Positions 19,801 to 27,525 of a stretch of DNA of 64,000 nucleotides are shown here, piece after piece. The position numbers and the translations under genes are program-made. Location of the stretch: positions 1-64,000 of the forward strand of contig JAPPLI010000191.1 in the NCBI GenBank assembly GCA_028819495.1. Direction: 5' to 3'. The DNA comes from Gammaproteobacteria bacterium. GTDB taxonomy: Bacteria > Pseudomonadota > Gammaproteobacteria > Eutrophobiales > Eutrophobiaceae. Within the stretch, counting starts at the first letter, position 1. Each line of letters starts with the position of its first letter. The notes under the pieces are model-generated. The model was not told the origin of the DNA. It searched no databases and saw only the letters and a list, made by a program, of their open reading frames with translations.

Positions 19801-20144
19801 TACAGGATGTTGGGTATGGATGAGAAACGCTTGAATTGCTCCCGGTCGTGACCCTTGAATTGCTTCGCGTCAGCGCTGGCGCCTGGAGCCTTGAGTTCCG
19901 CATATCCAGCGAGAAGATTGTTCCTGTGAATTCCGTAATCAGGTTTCCCCAGACGATTTGGTAAGTGCACCTCACCGGTGGGGACTACGTTCCAACCTAA
20001 AATAGATCCCGTAGATGACATGAGGCCCTCGAACGGTGCACGTAGCTGGTCTTCAGGTTCGCCAAGTATGATTTGCATCATTTTTTCTGTTACGGCAGAG
20101 GCAAATTTCTGGAGGGCTTCGAATATCAAGAGGTCATCTTTCAT
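16842..20144 (-). CDS. Single-chain restriction/modification-type protein: N-terminal PD-(D/E)xK-like domain plus N6-adenine methyltransferase (type IIG/ISP-like)
   Basis: KPDYGIHRNNLLAGYAELKAPG; VITLDPAVGTGTYLLGIIDHAL; VIVCVGNPPYDRHEAARGDNKARTGGWVRWGD; no helicase motifs seen. Confidence 0.8.
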   Translation of the reverse strand: MKDDLLIFEALQKFASAVTEKMMQIILGEPEDQLRAPFEGLMSSTGSILGWNVVPTGEVHLPNRLGKPDYGIHRNNLLAGYAELKAPGASADAKQFKGHDREQFKRFSSIPNILYTDGNEWSLYRNGERVDTIIRLSGDVSSDGKDAVTLQDAQALISLLRDFLLWEPIIPTDKKGKIDLKGFARFLAPLCRMLRDDVSDVLKDTGSPIVKLADEWRQLLFPDASDKQFADAYAQTVTFALLLARTEGIDPLDQSQSTTAFKEQYGLLSRAMQLLTDQKARKEISTSFNLLLRIIDVVSPQALTDTQGFWLYFYEDFLAAYDPELRKDAGVYYTPLEVVRAQVRLLDKLLATQLKKPLGFADAGVITLDPAVGTGTYLLGIIDHALARVKEEQGKGAVPGKATELANNLYGFEWMVGPYAVSELRISQTLREYGSSLPDDGLHIYLTDTLESPNAEPPQVTLYQEPVAEQHAKALSVKSEVPVIVCVGNPPYDRHEAARGDNKARTGGWVRWGDEGDNIKNISPILRDFIAPAKAAGYGGHIKNLYNYYVYFWRWALWKVFEHDTSGGPGIVSFISASSYLDGDAFSGMREHMRKICDEIWIIDLGGEGRGTRQSENVFAIQTPVAIAIAIRLKGVDPDEPATVHYTCIEGTRKEKLAKLDTIHDFDAVKWQDCPTDWQDPFRPMVENSKYFSWPLLTDLMPWQHSGVQLKRTWPIAEGLELLGRRWEGLMQAADRAAAFRETGDRTIHGNYRNNLSGQSDSTAIALLPTKSPIPSVTRYAYRSFDRQYLIADSRLISRPRPDLWNVYSEHQVYLSSLFSQPLGAGPALTCSALIPDLHHFSGRGAKDTIPLYRSQDTSEPNILPGLLEILEKAYEREVEPQDFLAYLYGILAHPSFTASFAEELETHQLRIPITKNAVLFEQARSIGARLLWLHTYCERFIPPEFVVGQVPPGRTKCVKAVSSSPEDYPTGFLYDKTKQTLFVGDGEFKPITEDVYEFEVSGLKVVQSWLKYRMKKGAGKKSSPLDDIRPESWTSQFTTELLELLWILTATVERYPEQDKLLKAVVESDCIQGSEIPSVPAQMRKAPKLLSGSDKLDLE

Positions 20145-20353
20145 TTGTATTTTCGCCGGCAAATCCGGGGCGGTTTGCAATTTATTTTGATGACCTTGTA
20201 AGTGAATTTTTCAAGCGTCTGGTGTCGAAGGAATGATACTTCATGAACACTGCGAAACTCAAAAATACCTTACGCCTGGCAGTTCGTCAAAGTGCCATCC
20301 CGAGAGCTTTCAAATTCCTAACGACAATGCAAGCCGGCGAGCTTCCATAACAA

Positions 20354-20376
20354 GGGACAGATTTAAAATCTGTCCC
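20354..20376. repeat. Palindrome family B, copy 1
   Basis: gggacagatttaaaatctgtccc. Confidence 0.9.
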
Positions 20377-20472
20377 CGGTAGCGATTGACGATATTAACA
20401 CTTTAACTGTACTTTTTTTTCCTGTCGGTTATCCTGTAAACAAGACAAAAGATTTTTAATGTGGGAAAAATC

Positions 20473-20817
20473 ATGAAGCATCTTGCAGCCTGTTTATTTT
20501 GTCTGTTCCTGATCTCCGCTTTTGCAGACGAAGACTATTCGGAAGAAGAACTTGCGCCGGTGCCTGCACCACCTACAATACCGGACCCGTTACAGAGCGG
20601 CCAGGCAATCGAACCGCAGGTGACCATCATTCGGAAGGATGACGCCATAATTGAAGAATATCGCCTGGACGGACGGCTTTACATGACAAAAATCATTCCT
20701 GCCGCAGGCCCTGCCTACTACCTGGTAGACCGCGACGGGGATGGCCAGATGGAGACCCGGATGAGCGAGATCTACGATGACTTCACCGTGCCGCAGTGGG
20801 TATTGTTTAGCTGGTGA
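20473..20817 (+). CDS. DUF2782 family secreted protein
   Basis: Signal peptide; QVTIIRKDDAIIEEYRLDGRLYMTKIIPAAGPAYYLVDRDGDGQMET. Confidence 0.85.
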   Translation: MKHLAACLFCLFLISAFADEDYSEEELAPVPAPPTIPDPLQSGQAIEPQVTIIRKDDAIIEEYRLDGRLYMTKIIPAAGPAYYLVDRDGDGQMETRMSEIYDDFTVPQWVLFSW

Positions 20818-21256
20818 TCAGGTCCTGGCGCTGGATGGCTGCGGCGGTTGCCATCGTTTTATATCAGTGAACCGGTCGAAGTCCTTGTCAAAGCTCGCAA
20901 TAGTATCACCGGAAGTCGCTGCCAGCGCCGCAAGATAACAATCCAGAAAATCACACTTTGTTGCCGCGAAGCGGCCCAGGGCATCAAGCATTTCATCACG
21001 CTTTGCGCAACGAATGCCGGCGCTCAGGATCACCTTGCGCAGCCCCTCAGCAATCCGCGCTCGCTCAGTGTTATATACAGACTGCAGAACCCATACGGCC
21101 TCAGCAACGGCTATTTCGGTGAGTAACAAAACACACTTGCCATTACATGCCTCGGCAAATAATTCCCGGCTTGCCGGTGAATGCGTCGGATGGTCGCTCC
21201 GCAGGAAACGAATCAGGACATTCGTATCCAGAAGATACTTAATCGTTGGGGCTTAT
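20818..21256 (-). pseudogene. VapC-like PIN-domain toxin with apparently lost start codon
   Basis: Reading upstream of the listed ORF in frame gives (ACG)IKYLLDTNVLIRFLRSDHPTHSPASRELFAEACNGKCVLLLTEIAVAEAVW; the position expected to be Met is ACG and is preceded by an in-frame TAA. Confidence 0.65.
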
Positions 21257-21400
21257 ATACGTAACTAGACAGGTTCGGGCAGTTCGTCATCGGGTTTTTC
21301 CTGCTCGTTTTCCGGCCCGTCAGCCACGTCAGAAACCGCCTACGCCAGTTCCAGTGCCGTCGCGTCAATCCTGTAAGACGCCGGGTTCCCGGGGTTTCGG

Positions 21401-21547
21401 TTAGTCTTCCCACTGTTCGGCCTGACCTTCCAGGATTTGAGTTATATTGTTGTCCAGCCATTCGGCGATACGTTCCAGTTCCGAGTCTGTGAGCTTTCTT
21501 TCCAGGTCTCTTTCTGCGTCTTTGAGGTTAAGTTGGTAGATGATCAT
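21401..21547 (-). CDS. 48-aa hypothetical protein
   Basis: MIIYQLNLKDAERDLERKLTDSELERIAEWLDNNITQILEGQAEQWED, ATG to TAA, not in the ORF track. Confidence 0.45.
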   Translation of the reverse strand: MIIYQLNLKDAERDLERKLTDSELERIAEWLDNNITQILEGQAEQWED

Positions 21548-21604
21548 TTTTTGTATCTCCAGGTTGTTTGTTTATCGTGTCCAGTTATGTACATAAGCCC
21601 CTAA

Positions 21605-21847
21605 TCATTTATACCTGGTAGCTCTTGCCTTGCGCGCCAACCCCCGTTCCTCTGACTTGGTAATGGGAACCTTGCCGTCAGCAAGAAAGCCATACAGGTC
21701 TTTGAGGGTTTCCAGCTGAGGCCTGACTAAAACAGCGCCTTCGACCAATTCATAGATAAGCCGTTGGCGCGGCTTGAGGTGAAGCACCTTGCGAACTTCG
21801 GCTGGAATGGTGGTTTGCCACTTGCCGGTCAAAGTTGAACTAATCAC
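21605..21847 (-). CDS. AbrB/MazE-type antitoxin-like protein
   Basis: STLTGKWQTTIPAEVRKVLHLKPRQRLIYELVEGAVLVRP. Confidence 0.8.
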   Translation of the reverse strand: MISSTLTGKWQTTIPAEVRKVLHLKPRQRLIYELVEGAVLVRPQLETLKDLYGFLADGKVPITKSEERGLARKARATRYK

Positions 21848-21922
21848 TAAGCTGACTCATTTCATTGTTTTAGTGATAACAGTAACTACTCGCCCCTTCC
21901 CCGATAATTCTACCTCGTGTTA

Positions 21923-22100
21923 GGAATAAATAAACTGTCCACATCTGTAATAGATAATCTGTCCAGTTTTATCATGTTGGTTTTTTGGGCGGTCGCTCGG
22001 GGGCAGGTTTCGGCTGCAGGACCTGGGCGCGTTGTTGGCGATAGGCCGCACGCTCACGACAGCCTTGCAGAGATTTGGGACTTCCGGCAGGTCTCGTGAT
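21923..22100 (-). mobile_element. Possible IS end/transposase C-terminal remnant
   Basis: Minus-strand tail GSPKSLQGCRERAAYRQQRAQVLQPKPAPERPPKKPT* followed by AAACTGGACAGATTATCTATTACAGATGTGGACAG, resembling an IS terminus. Confidence 0.35.
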
Positions 22101-22217
22101 GCACTTCCTGCTGAAAGGATAGAAAACTATTTACGCAGATTCCAATAGTTACATATTGGAACAATGCACAATGGGAGTCTGTATCTGAGCGTTCGCAGAT
22201 GGCCTACATGATGCCGG

Positions 22218-22460
22218 TCAAACATCGTCGACAGAAATTCTTAGTCTTTTGGCACAATACGCACACCACTGCACACGATTCTTCCCGGATTGTGTTGCTT
22301 TCACTATCGCTCTGGACTTTTTTAATGGACCAACCCAAGTCCCATTATTAGACTTCATAGAAGTCAGGCCTTCACCATGGTTGCAGTAGGAACATTCAGC
22401 TTCGTGAATTAATGCCTTATTGTTTGGCTCATTAATATAGACGTAGAATTCAGTGTTCAT
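22218..22460 (-). CDS. 80-aa Cys-rich (CxxC...CxxC) protein, overlapping upstream DUF262 gene by 4 nt
   Basis: LIHEAECSYCNHGEGLTSMKSNNGTWVGPL...VQWCAYCAKRL; ATGA-type overlap with the stop at 22457. Confidence 0.7.
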   Translation of the reverse strand: MNTEFYVYINEPNNKALIHEAECSYCNHGEGLTSMKSNNGTWVGPLKKSRAIVKATQSGKNRVQWCAYCAKRLRISVDDV

Positions 22461-24325
22461 GCCGCAGACTCCAAATCCACAATTTCCTGTTCCTCAAGTT
22501 CGATATCACGCTCAGACTCGTTTGTCCCAGTCTCCATAACAACAGGTTTGTCCATCGCTTTAGCGATGATCACAGACAATGCCTGCATACGCTCTTTAAA
22601 GAAAGACTCAAAATCGTCAGCGCGCAAATGTTCTGGATTGATGAGATGGGAACGGAGTATCTCATCCAATATATCCGAGGATACTCCCTCCTGTTCTTCT
22701 ATTCTCCGAAGGTATACTGATGGAGCATCGCCACCGATTGATATATTCGACGCCCTGGAAAGTGGAGTCTTATTAACAATAGAATTGTAAACCGTTGACG
22801 GAATACCCTGTGTTTTACACCATCTCTTCGGAAAAATGTGATGAATATCAATTTGGTCGTTGAAAAAAGTCATTATATCCGTGGCTCTATTCGTTTTGAA
22901 ATCTTTGCAACCACAACTCATCAGTAGAGCATGGATGCCCTTATAAGCTGCCGAAATGCGGATACGTAGTGAGCGAAGGCGTTCCTGTTGAAACACCGCC
23001 TCATCAAGAGCGCGGGGCTTTGGCCCCTCATTCCTTATCCAGTCCACGAGTTCAGGCACGTCTCTTGCCAGACGTGACTCAGTGCTGGAACCGAAGAGTT
23101 CACCTAGAGTAACCGACCAAAACCAATGGGCAATCTTTTCTTTCGCAACAGTTGTCCGAGCTTCTTTACCGAGAATAGCAAAGGTTGATGCAAGGCCTAC
23201 TACCAGCGGTGGGTAAGGAATATCCTTATGCCAAATAATCTTATGCTCGTTGAGGAAAGTACCGGCCTCAATAATTCCAGCCTCAACGGCATCCGAGTGG
23301 GCTCGGTATCCGTCAAGCGGAAGCGACAATAGTGCATCGCGTTTGCAACTAATCTGGGGGAGATCTCTGCCTTCGGTCCCCTCGGCAGCTCGGGCAAGAC
23401 GACGCTCGCGTGTGTGAAGTAGTGTACATGCCTGGAGGAAGTCAATACTGGCTACTTGCGTGAGCACATCACGCGGATTGGGAGAGCCGATAATTCGACC
23501 TCTACGCCCAATTTGGGACTTGTCTTCAGAACCGTGCCAGTCGTGTCGTAGATCAAAGTCACTGGCAGCGAATATTGCCGTGAGAAGTTCGAATGCATCC
23601 AGCTTCTTTCCTCCCACGTTGACCTTCTCGAAGACCAAGCAAATTCCCTCTCGGCTGTTATTACGGTCAAGTCTTATGAGCGGCATCTTATAACGGGCTA
23701 TTCTGTCGACCACACCCTGATCGAAATCTCGCTCTAAATCGGAAACGTCTTCCCCTCGCTCTCGCCAGTAATCCCGCCAAGCATAGAACCAGCTTCGACT
23801 ATCGAATACTTTGTTCAGCGGAAACATGTTTAGCGCAAATTCCCTGTGTTGCTCGGATAAGTCGAGCTCGATATTTCGCCCAAAGTTTGTTCGTATCTTC
23901 CGGTCGGCCGGTACACCGATAATCGCTTCTTCGATGTCTGCCCCAATACTCAACGCTCTTCTGATGTCCAAGTAATAATACCGTTCTATCTCCATCCCTC
24001 GTGGGCTACGTGTTCGAACGGGCTGCTCAGAGTATGTGGACTGGTAGAGTGATGTAATCCGCTGCTGGCCATCAAGAAGCAATTCATCTGGACTTTCATC
24101 CCGGGCAGGTATACCGGCGAGGAGGCGAGGCTTGAAACGAACCTCACCTCCGGTTTGGAGAGTCAGCAGCGCTCCAACCGGAAAACCTTTAGCTACAGAG
24201 GCAATAAGGCTGCGCACATCGTCGTCTCCCCAAACATAGTCCCTCTGAAAATCAGGAAGCTGAAGACGACCCTCATGCGCATATCGGAGAAGATCTTTGA
24301 GATCTTCCTTCGTAGTATCAAACAT
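22457..24325 (-). CDS. DUF262 domain protein with C-terminal HNH/DUF1524-like nuclease (GmrSD-like)
   Basis: LQLPDFQRDYVWGDDDVRSLIASVAKGFPVGALLTLQ; ELLLDGQQRITSLYQ; QIDIHHIFPKRWC...NSIVNKTPLSRASNISIG. Confidence 0.88.
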   Translation of the reverse strand: MFDTTKEDLKDLLRYAHEGRLQLPDFQRDYVWGDDDVRSLIASVAKGFPVGALLTLQTGGEVRFKPRLLAGIPARDESPDELLLDGQQRITSLYQSTYSEQPVRTRSPRGMEIERYYYLDIRRALSIGADIEEAIIGVPADRKIRTNFGRNIELDLSEQHREFALNMFPLNKVFDSRSWFYAWRDYWRERGEDVSDLERDFDQGVVDRIARYKMPLIRLDRNNSREGICLVFEKVNVGGKKLDAFELLTAIFAASDFDLRHDWHGSEDKSQIGRRGRIIGSPNPRDVLTQVASIDFLQACTLLHTRERRLARAAEGTEGRDLPQISCKRDALLSLPLDGYRAHSDAVEAGIIEAGTFLNEHKIIWHKDIPYPPLVVGLASTFAILGKEARTTVAKEKIAHWFWSVTLGELFGSSTESRLARDVPELVDWIRNEGPKPRALDEAVFQQERLRSLRIRISAAYKGIHALLMSCGCKDFKTNRATDIMTFFNDQIDIHHIFPKRWCKTQGIPSTVYNSIVNKTPLSRASNISIGGDAPSVYLRRIEEQEGVSSDILDEILRSHLINPEHLRADDFESFFKERMQALSVIIAKAMDKPVVMETGTNESERDIELEEQEIVDLESAA

Positions 24326-24511
24326 GCAGCAGTCCGGTCACAAGTTTGGTGTATTCCACCGATTCATTCTCACAGATCGCAGAATCTATGTCGATATTGA
24401 TAGCCAACATGCTCTGTTCTCCCAAGTTTACCACCCTTTTCAAAATAGTCTTTCATACGGCTATAGTCCTGAAGTAGAAAGATTCTGCCTCGTTCTCAAC
24501 ACTTGCACTCG

Positions 24512-24566
24512 GGCCAGTATTAGGCCATAATCAGGCCAGTATTGGGCCACAATAAGGCCACAAATC
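24512..24566. promoter_or_regulatory. Five 11-bp iterons (GGCCANNATNA-like) in divergent intergenic region
   Basis: ggccagtatta ggccataatca ggccagtattg ggccacaataa ggccacaaatc; GGCC starts at 24512, 24523, 24534, 24545, 24556. Confidence 0.85.
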
Positions 24567-24586
24567 TTAACGAACCGGGGCGGAGA

Positions 24587-25984
24587 ATGAAAAAAACCGA
24601 TATAACGATTATATCAGAAATTGTCAATGCGTCCGATGAGGACCTCAGTAGCGTTGCCATCTATGCTGCCTTGAAGAAAAGGATGCGGGATGACGTCCCC
24701 AGTTACAGAACATTCAAGCGCAGGCTGGCCGCTCTTGTTGAAGAAGGAAAAATTGTACGCACCGGCAAGGCCCGGGCAGTAAAATACCGGCGTTCCGCCA
24801 GAACGCCTGCGCCGGTTGCCGTTGATGAAGCCAGGCTTGTCATCCCCATCTCGGACGAGGGCAATGCTGTTCAGGAGTATGTGCGCCGGCCCGTTCAGGG
24901 ACGGGAACCTGCCGGGTACGAGCATGAATTCCTGGAAGATTATATCCCCAACGATACCTGCTACCTGCCGGAACACATCAGACGGGACCTGTCCTTGATC
25001 GGTGAAATCAGGAAACCCGCCCCGACCGGCAGCACGTACCTGCCGGAGACGGTCAACCGGCTGCTGGTCGATCTGTCCTGGGCCTCCAGCCGGCTGGAAG
25101 GCAATACGTACTCGCTCATTGACACACAAAACCTTGTCGTGGACGGGGTCTTTGCCGAAGGAAAAGACCGGGCTGAGGCCGATATGATCCTGAACCACAA
25201 ACACGCCATTGACATGTTGCTGGAAAACGCAGATTCCCTGGGCTATAACATGTACACGTTCCTGAGCCTGCACAAACTGTTGTCAGACAACCTGATGGGC
25301 GATCCGGGAGACTGCGGGCGCCTGCGCAACAAGATAGTCGAGATAGGCGGTTCCGTGTACAGCCCACTGGGGTTCCCGCAGCAGGTGGAAGACTATTTCA
25401 GGATGTTCCTGGATAAGGCCGGGGACATAGAAGACCCGTTTGAGCAGTCGTTCTTCACGATGGTGCACCTGCCGTACCTGCAGCCGTTCACCGACGTCAA
25501 CAAGCGCACGGCAAGGCTGGGCGCCAATATCCCGCTGATTAAGAACAGGCTGTGCCCCCTGTCATTCATTGACGTCCCCGACAGGGACTATATTGAAGGA
25601 AACCTGGGCGTGTACGAACTGAATGACACCAGCCTGCTGAAGGATGTGTACGTTTGGGCGTACGAACGGTCCTGCCGACGCTATAACACTATAAATCGCT
25701 TAGGCTCCAGCAGAGATCCATACCGGACAAAATACAAGCAATTGCTTTATTCGGTAACAGGAAAAATCATTAAACAAAAACTTGAAGCAACCGATGCATG
25801 CATCGCGGGTCTGGCGCGAGGTCGCGTTGTCAGCAACGATACCGACAGGTTCATCAGGATGGTCAACGATGAGTTGCGGAGCATGGACGCGGTGGGACTG
25901 AATCGGTATGGTGTCAGCATGGAAGAGTTCAATGGTTGGAAGCAGCGCCAACGCGAGCCGGGTGACCGCCCAGGTCCGCAGTGA
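24587..25984 (+). CDS. Fic-family protein with N-terminal winged-helix-like domain and degenerate Fic motif
   Basis: SSRLEGNTYSLIDT inhibitory-type motif; HLPYLQPFTDVNKRTARLGANIPLI in place of HPFxDGNGRxxR. Confidence 0.88.
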   Translation: MKKTDITIISEIVNASDEDLSSVAIYAALKKRMRDDVPSYRTFKRRLAALVEEGKIVRTGKARAVKYRRSARTPAPVAVDEARLVIPISDEGNAVQEYVRRPVQGREPAGYEHEFLEDYIPNDTCYLPEHIRRDLSLIGEIRKPAPTGSTYLPETVNRLLVDLSWASSRLEGNTYSLIDTQNLVVDGVFAEGKDRAEADMILNHKHAIDMLLENADSLGYNMYTFLSLHKLLSDNLMGDPGDCGRLRNKIVEIGGSVYSPLGFPQQVEDYFRMFLDKAGDIEDPFEQSFFTMVHLPYLQPFTDVNKRTARLGANIPLIKNRLCPLSFIDVPDRDYIEGNLGVYELNDTSLLKDVYVWAYERSCRRYNTINRLGSSRDPYRTKYKQLLYSVTGKIIKQKLEATDACIAGLARGRVVSNDTDRFIRMVNDELRSMDAVGLNRYGVSMEEFNGWKQRQREPGDRPGPQ

Positions 25985-26086
25985 CTGTTTCGGCGGCATC
26001 CGGCGCCGCAAGATTACAATGGAAAATAATTCAAGCGACAGATCGATAGATCGCCGGTGACAAACGCCATAGTCCCTCTCTTGAGG

Positions 26087-27427
26087 TCAAGGCAACAGGA
26101 ATATTGTCGCAAGTCCCAGGAAGGTCATAAATCCCACCACATCCGTTACAGTCGTCAGTATCACCCCGCCGGCGATGGCCGGATCGACACCAAACTTTTT
26201 CAGTATCAGTGGAATCATTGAGCCTGCCAGCGCGGCGCAGATCAGGTTGATGATCATCGCCAGTCCTATGATCATTCCCAGTCCCTGATTGCTGAACCAC
26301 AGTGTAGCGACCAGCCCGACAACCGACGCCCATATCGCGCCGTTGAATAATCCGACTGCGCATTCCTTGAGAATCAGCGACCGGGCATTCTGCCTGGAAA
26401 TCTGGCCCAGCGCCAGGCCGCGCACAGAGATGGTCAGCGCCTGGCTGCCGGCGATTCCCCCCATACCGGCGACGATGGGCATAAGAATGGCCAGCGCCAC
26501 CAGTTCCTGTATGGTAGCCTCGAACCGGCCGATCACCCAGGCGGCAAGAAACACGCTGAGCAGGCTGATGCCCAGCCACACGGCGCGCCGGCGGGTGCTG
26601 GACAGTACCGATGCAAATAAGTCGTCCTCGCCAAGGCCGGCCATGCTGCGCATCGTTTGTTCCGCTTGCTCCTGGATCACATCGAGGACGTCATCAACAG
26701 TAATCCTGCCAAGCAGTTTCCTGTTTTCATCCAGCACTGCTGCAGATATCAGGTCCCGCTGTTCAAAAAGCCGGGCCACATCTTCTGCCGGCATGTCTGC
26801 GGGAATACCGACGCCTTCCGACATGTGTTCGCCGACACTGTCCTCCGACCTGTTTACCAGCACATCCGCCAACGGTAGCACACCCAGGTACCGGTTTCCC
26901 CGGTCCACGACCACCAGGCTGTCGGCATGTTCGGGAAGCTCCCCCAGTTGCCGCAGGTAGCGGGCGACAACGTCCAGCGAGACGTCCGCGCGCACCCACA
27001 CAACATCCGTATCCATCAGGCCTCCCGCCGTATCTTCCGGGTAGGACAGCAGTGAGGCGATCCGTTCCCGGTTCTGGGCATCCATCGACAGCAGGACACT
27101 GTCCACGACGTCTTCGGGCAGGTCCTGCAATATGTCTGCGGCTTCGTCCGTATCCAGCCCTTTGGTCATTTCCGCCACTTCCCGGGGCTGCATCCTTTCC
27201 AGCAAACCGGCGCGGACGACGTCCTGGACCTCGGTCAGCACATCGCCTTCGACTTCCGGATCAACGAGATCCCAGAGCGTCCTGCGGTGGCGTCCCGGCA
27301 GACTTTCCAGCAGGTCGGCTATTTCCGAGGGATGAAAAGCCTCCAGCATAGTCCTGACCTGGTCATGGTTCCCACTCTCCAGGTGTTCAAACAGGGTTTC
27401 TTGTCTGGATGATTCACGCATAGACAT
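26087..27427 (-). CDS. mgtE: Magnesium transporter MgtE
   Basis: FHPSEIADLLESLPGRHRRTLWDLVDPE, CBS domains, GMGGIAGSQALTISVRGLALG, DPAIAGGVILTTVTDVVGF. Confidence 0.95.
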   Translation of the reverse strand: MSMRESSRQETLFEHLESGNHDQVRTMLEAFHPSEIADLLESLPGRHRRTLWDLVDPEVEGDVLTEVQDVVRAGLLERMQPREVAEMTKGLDTDEAADILQDLPEDVVDSVLLSMDAQNRERIASLLSYPEDTAGGLMDTDVVWVRADVSLDVVARYLRQLGELPEHADSLVVVDRGNRYLGVLPLADVLVNRSEDSVGEHMSEGVGIPADMPAEDVARLFEQRDLISAAVLDENRKLLGRITVDDVLDVIQEQAEQTMRSMAGLGEDDLFASVLSSTRRRAVWLGISLLSVFLAAWVIGRFEATIQELVALAILMPIVAGMGGIAGSQALTISVRGLALGQISRQNARSLILKECAVGLFNGAIWASVVGLVATLWFSNQGLGMIIGLAMIINLICAALAGSMIPLILKKFGVDPAIAGGVILTTVTDVVGFMTFLGLATIFLLP

Positions 27428-27444
27428 AAAGGATAGAGTAAAAG

Positions 27445-27466
27445 GGGACAGATTTAAATCTGTCCC
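27445..27466. repeat. Palindrome family B, copy 2
   Basis: gggacagatttaaatctgtccc, perfect 22-nt palindrome. Confidence 0.9.
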
Positions 27467-27525
27467 AATTCCACTCTCTGTGATCTCTGTACCTTCCTTG
27501 GTAAAAATGCGGTTTCAGGCGGGGA

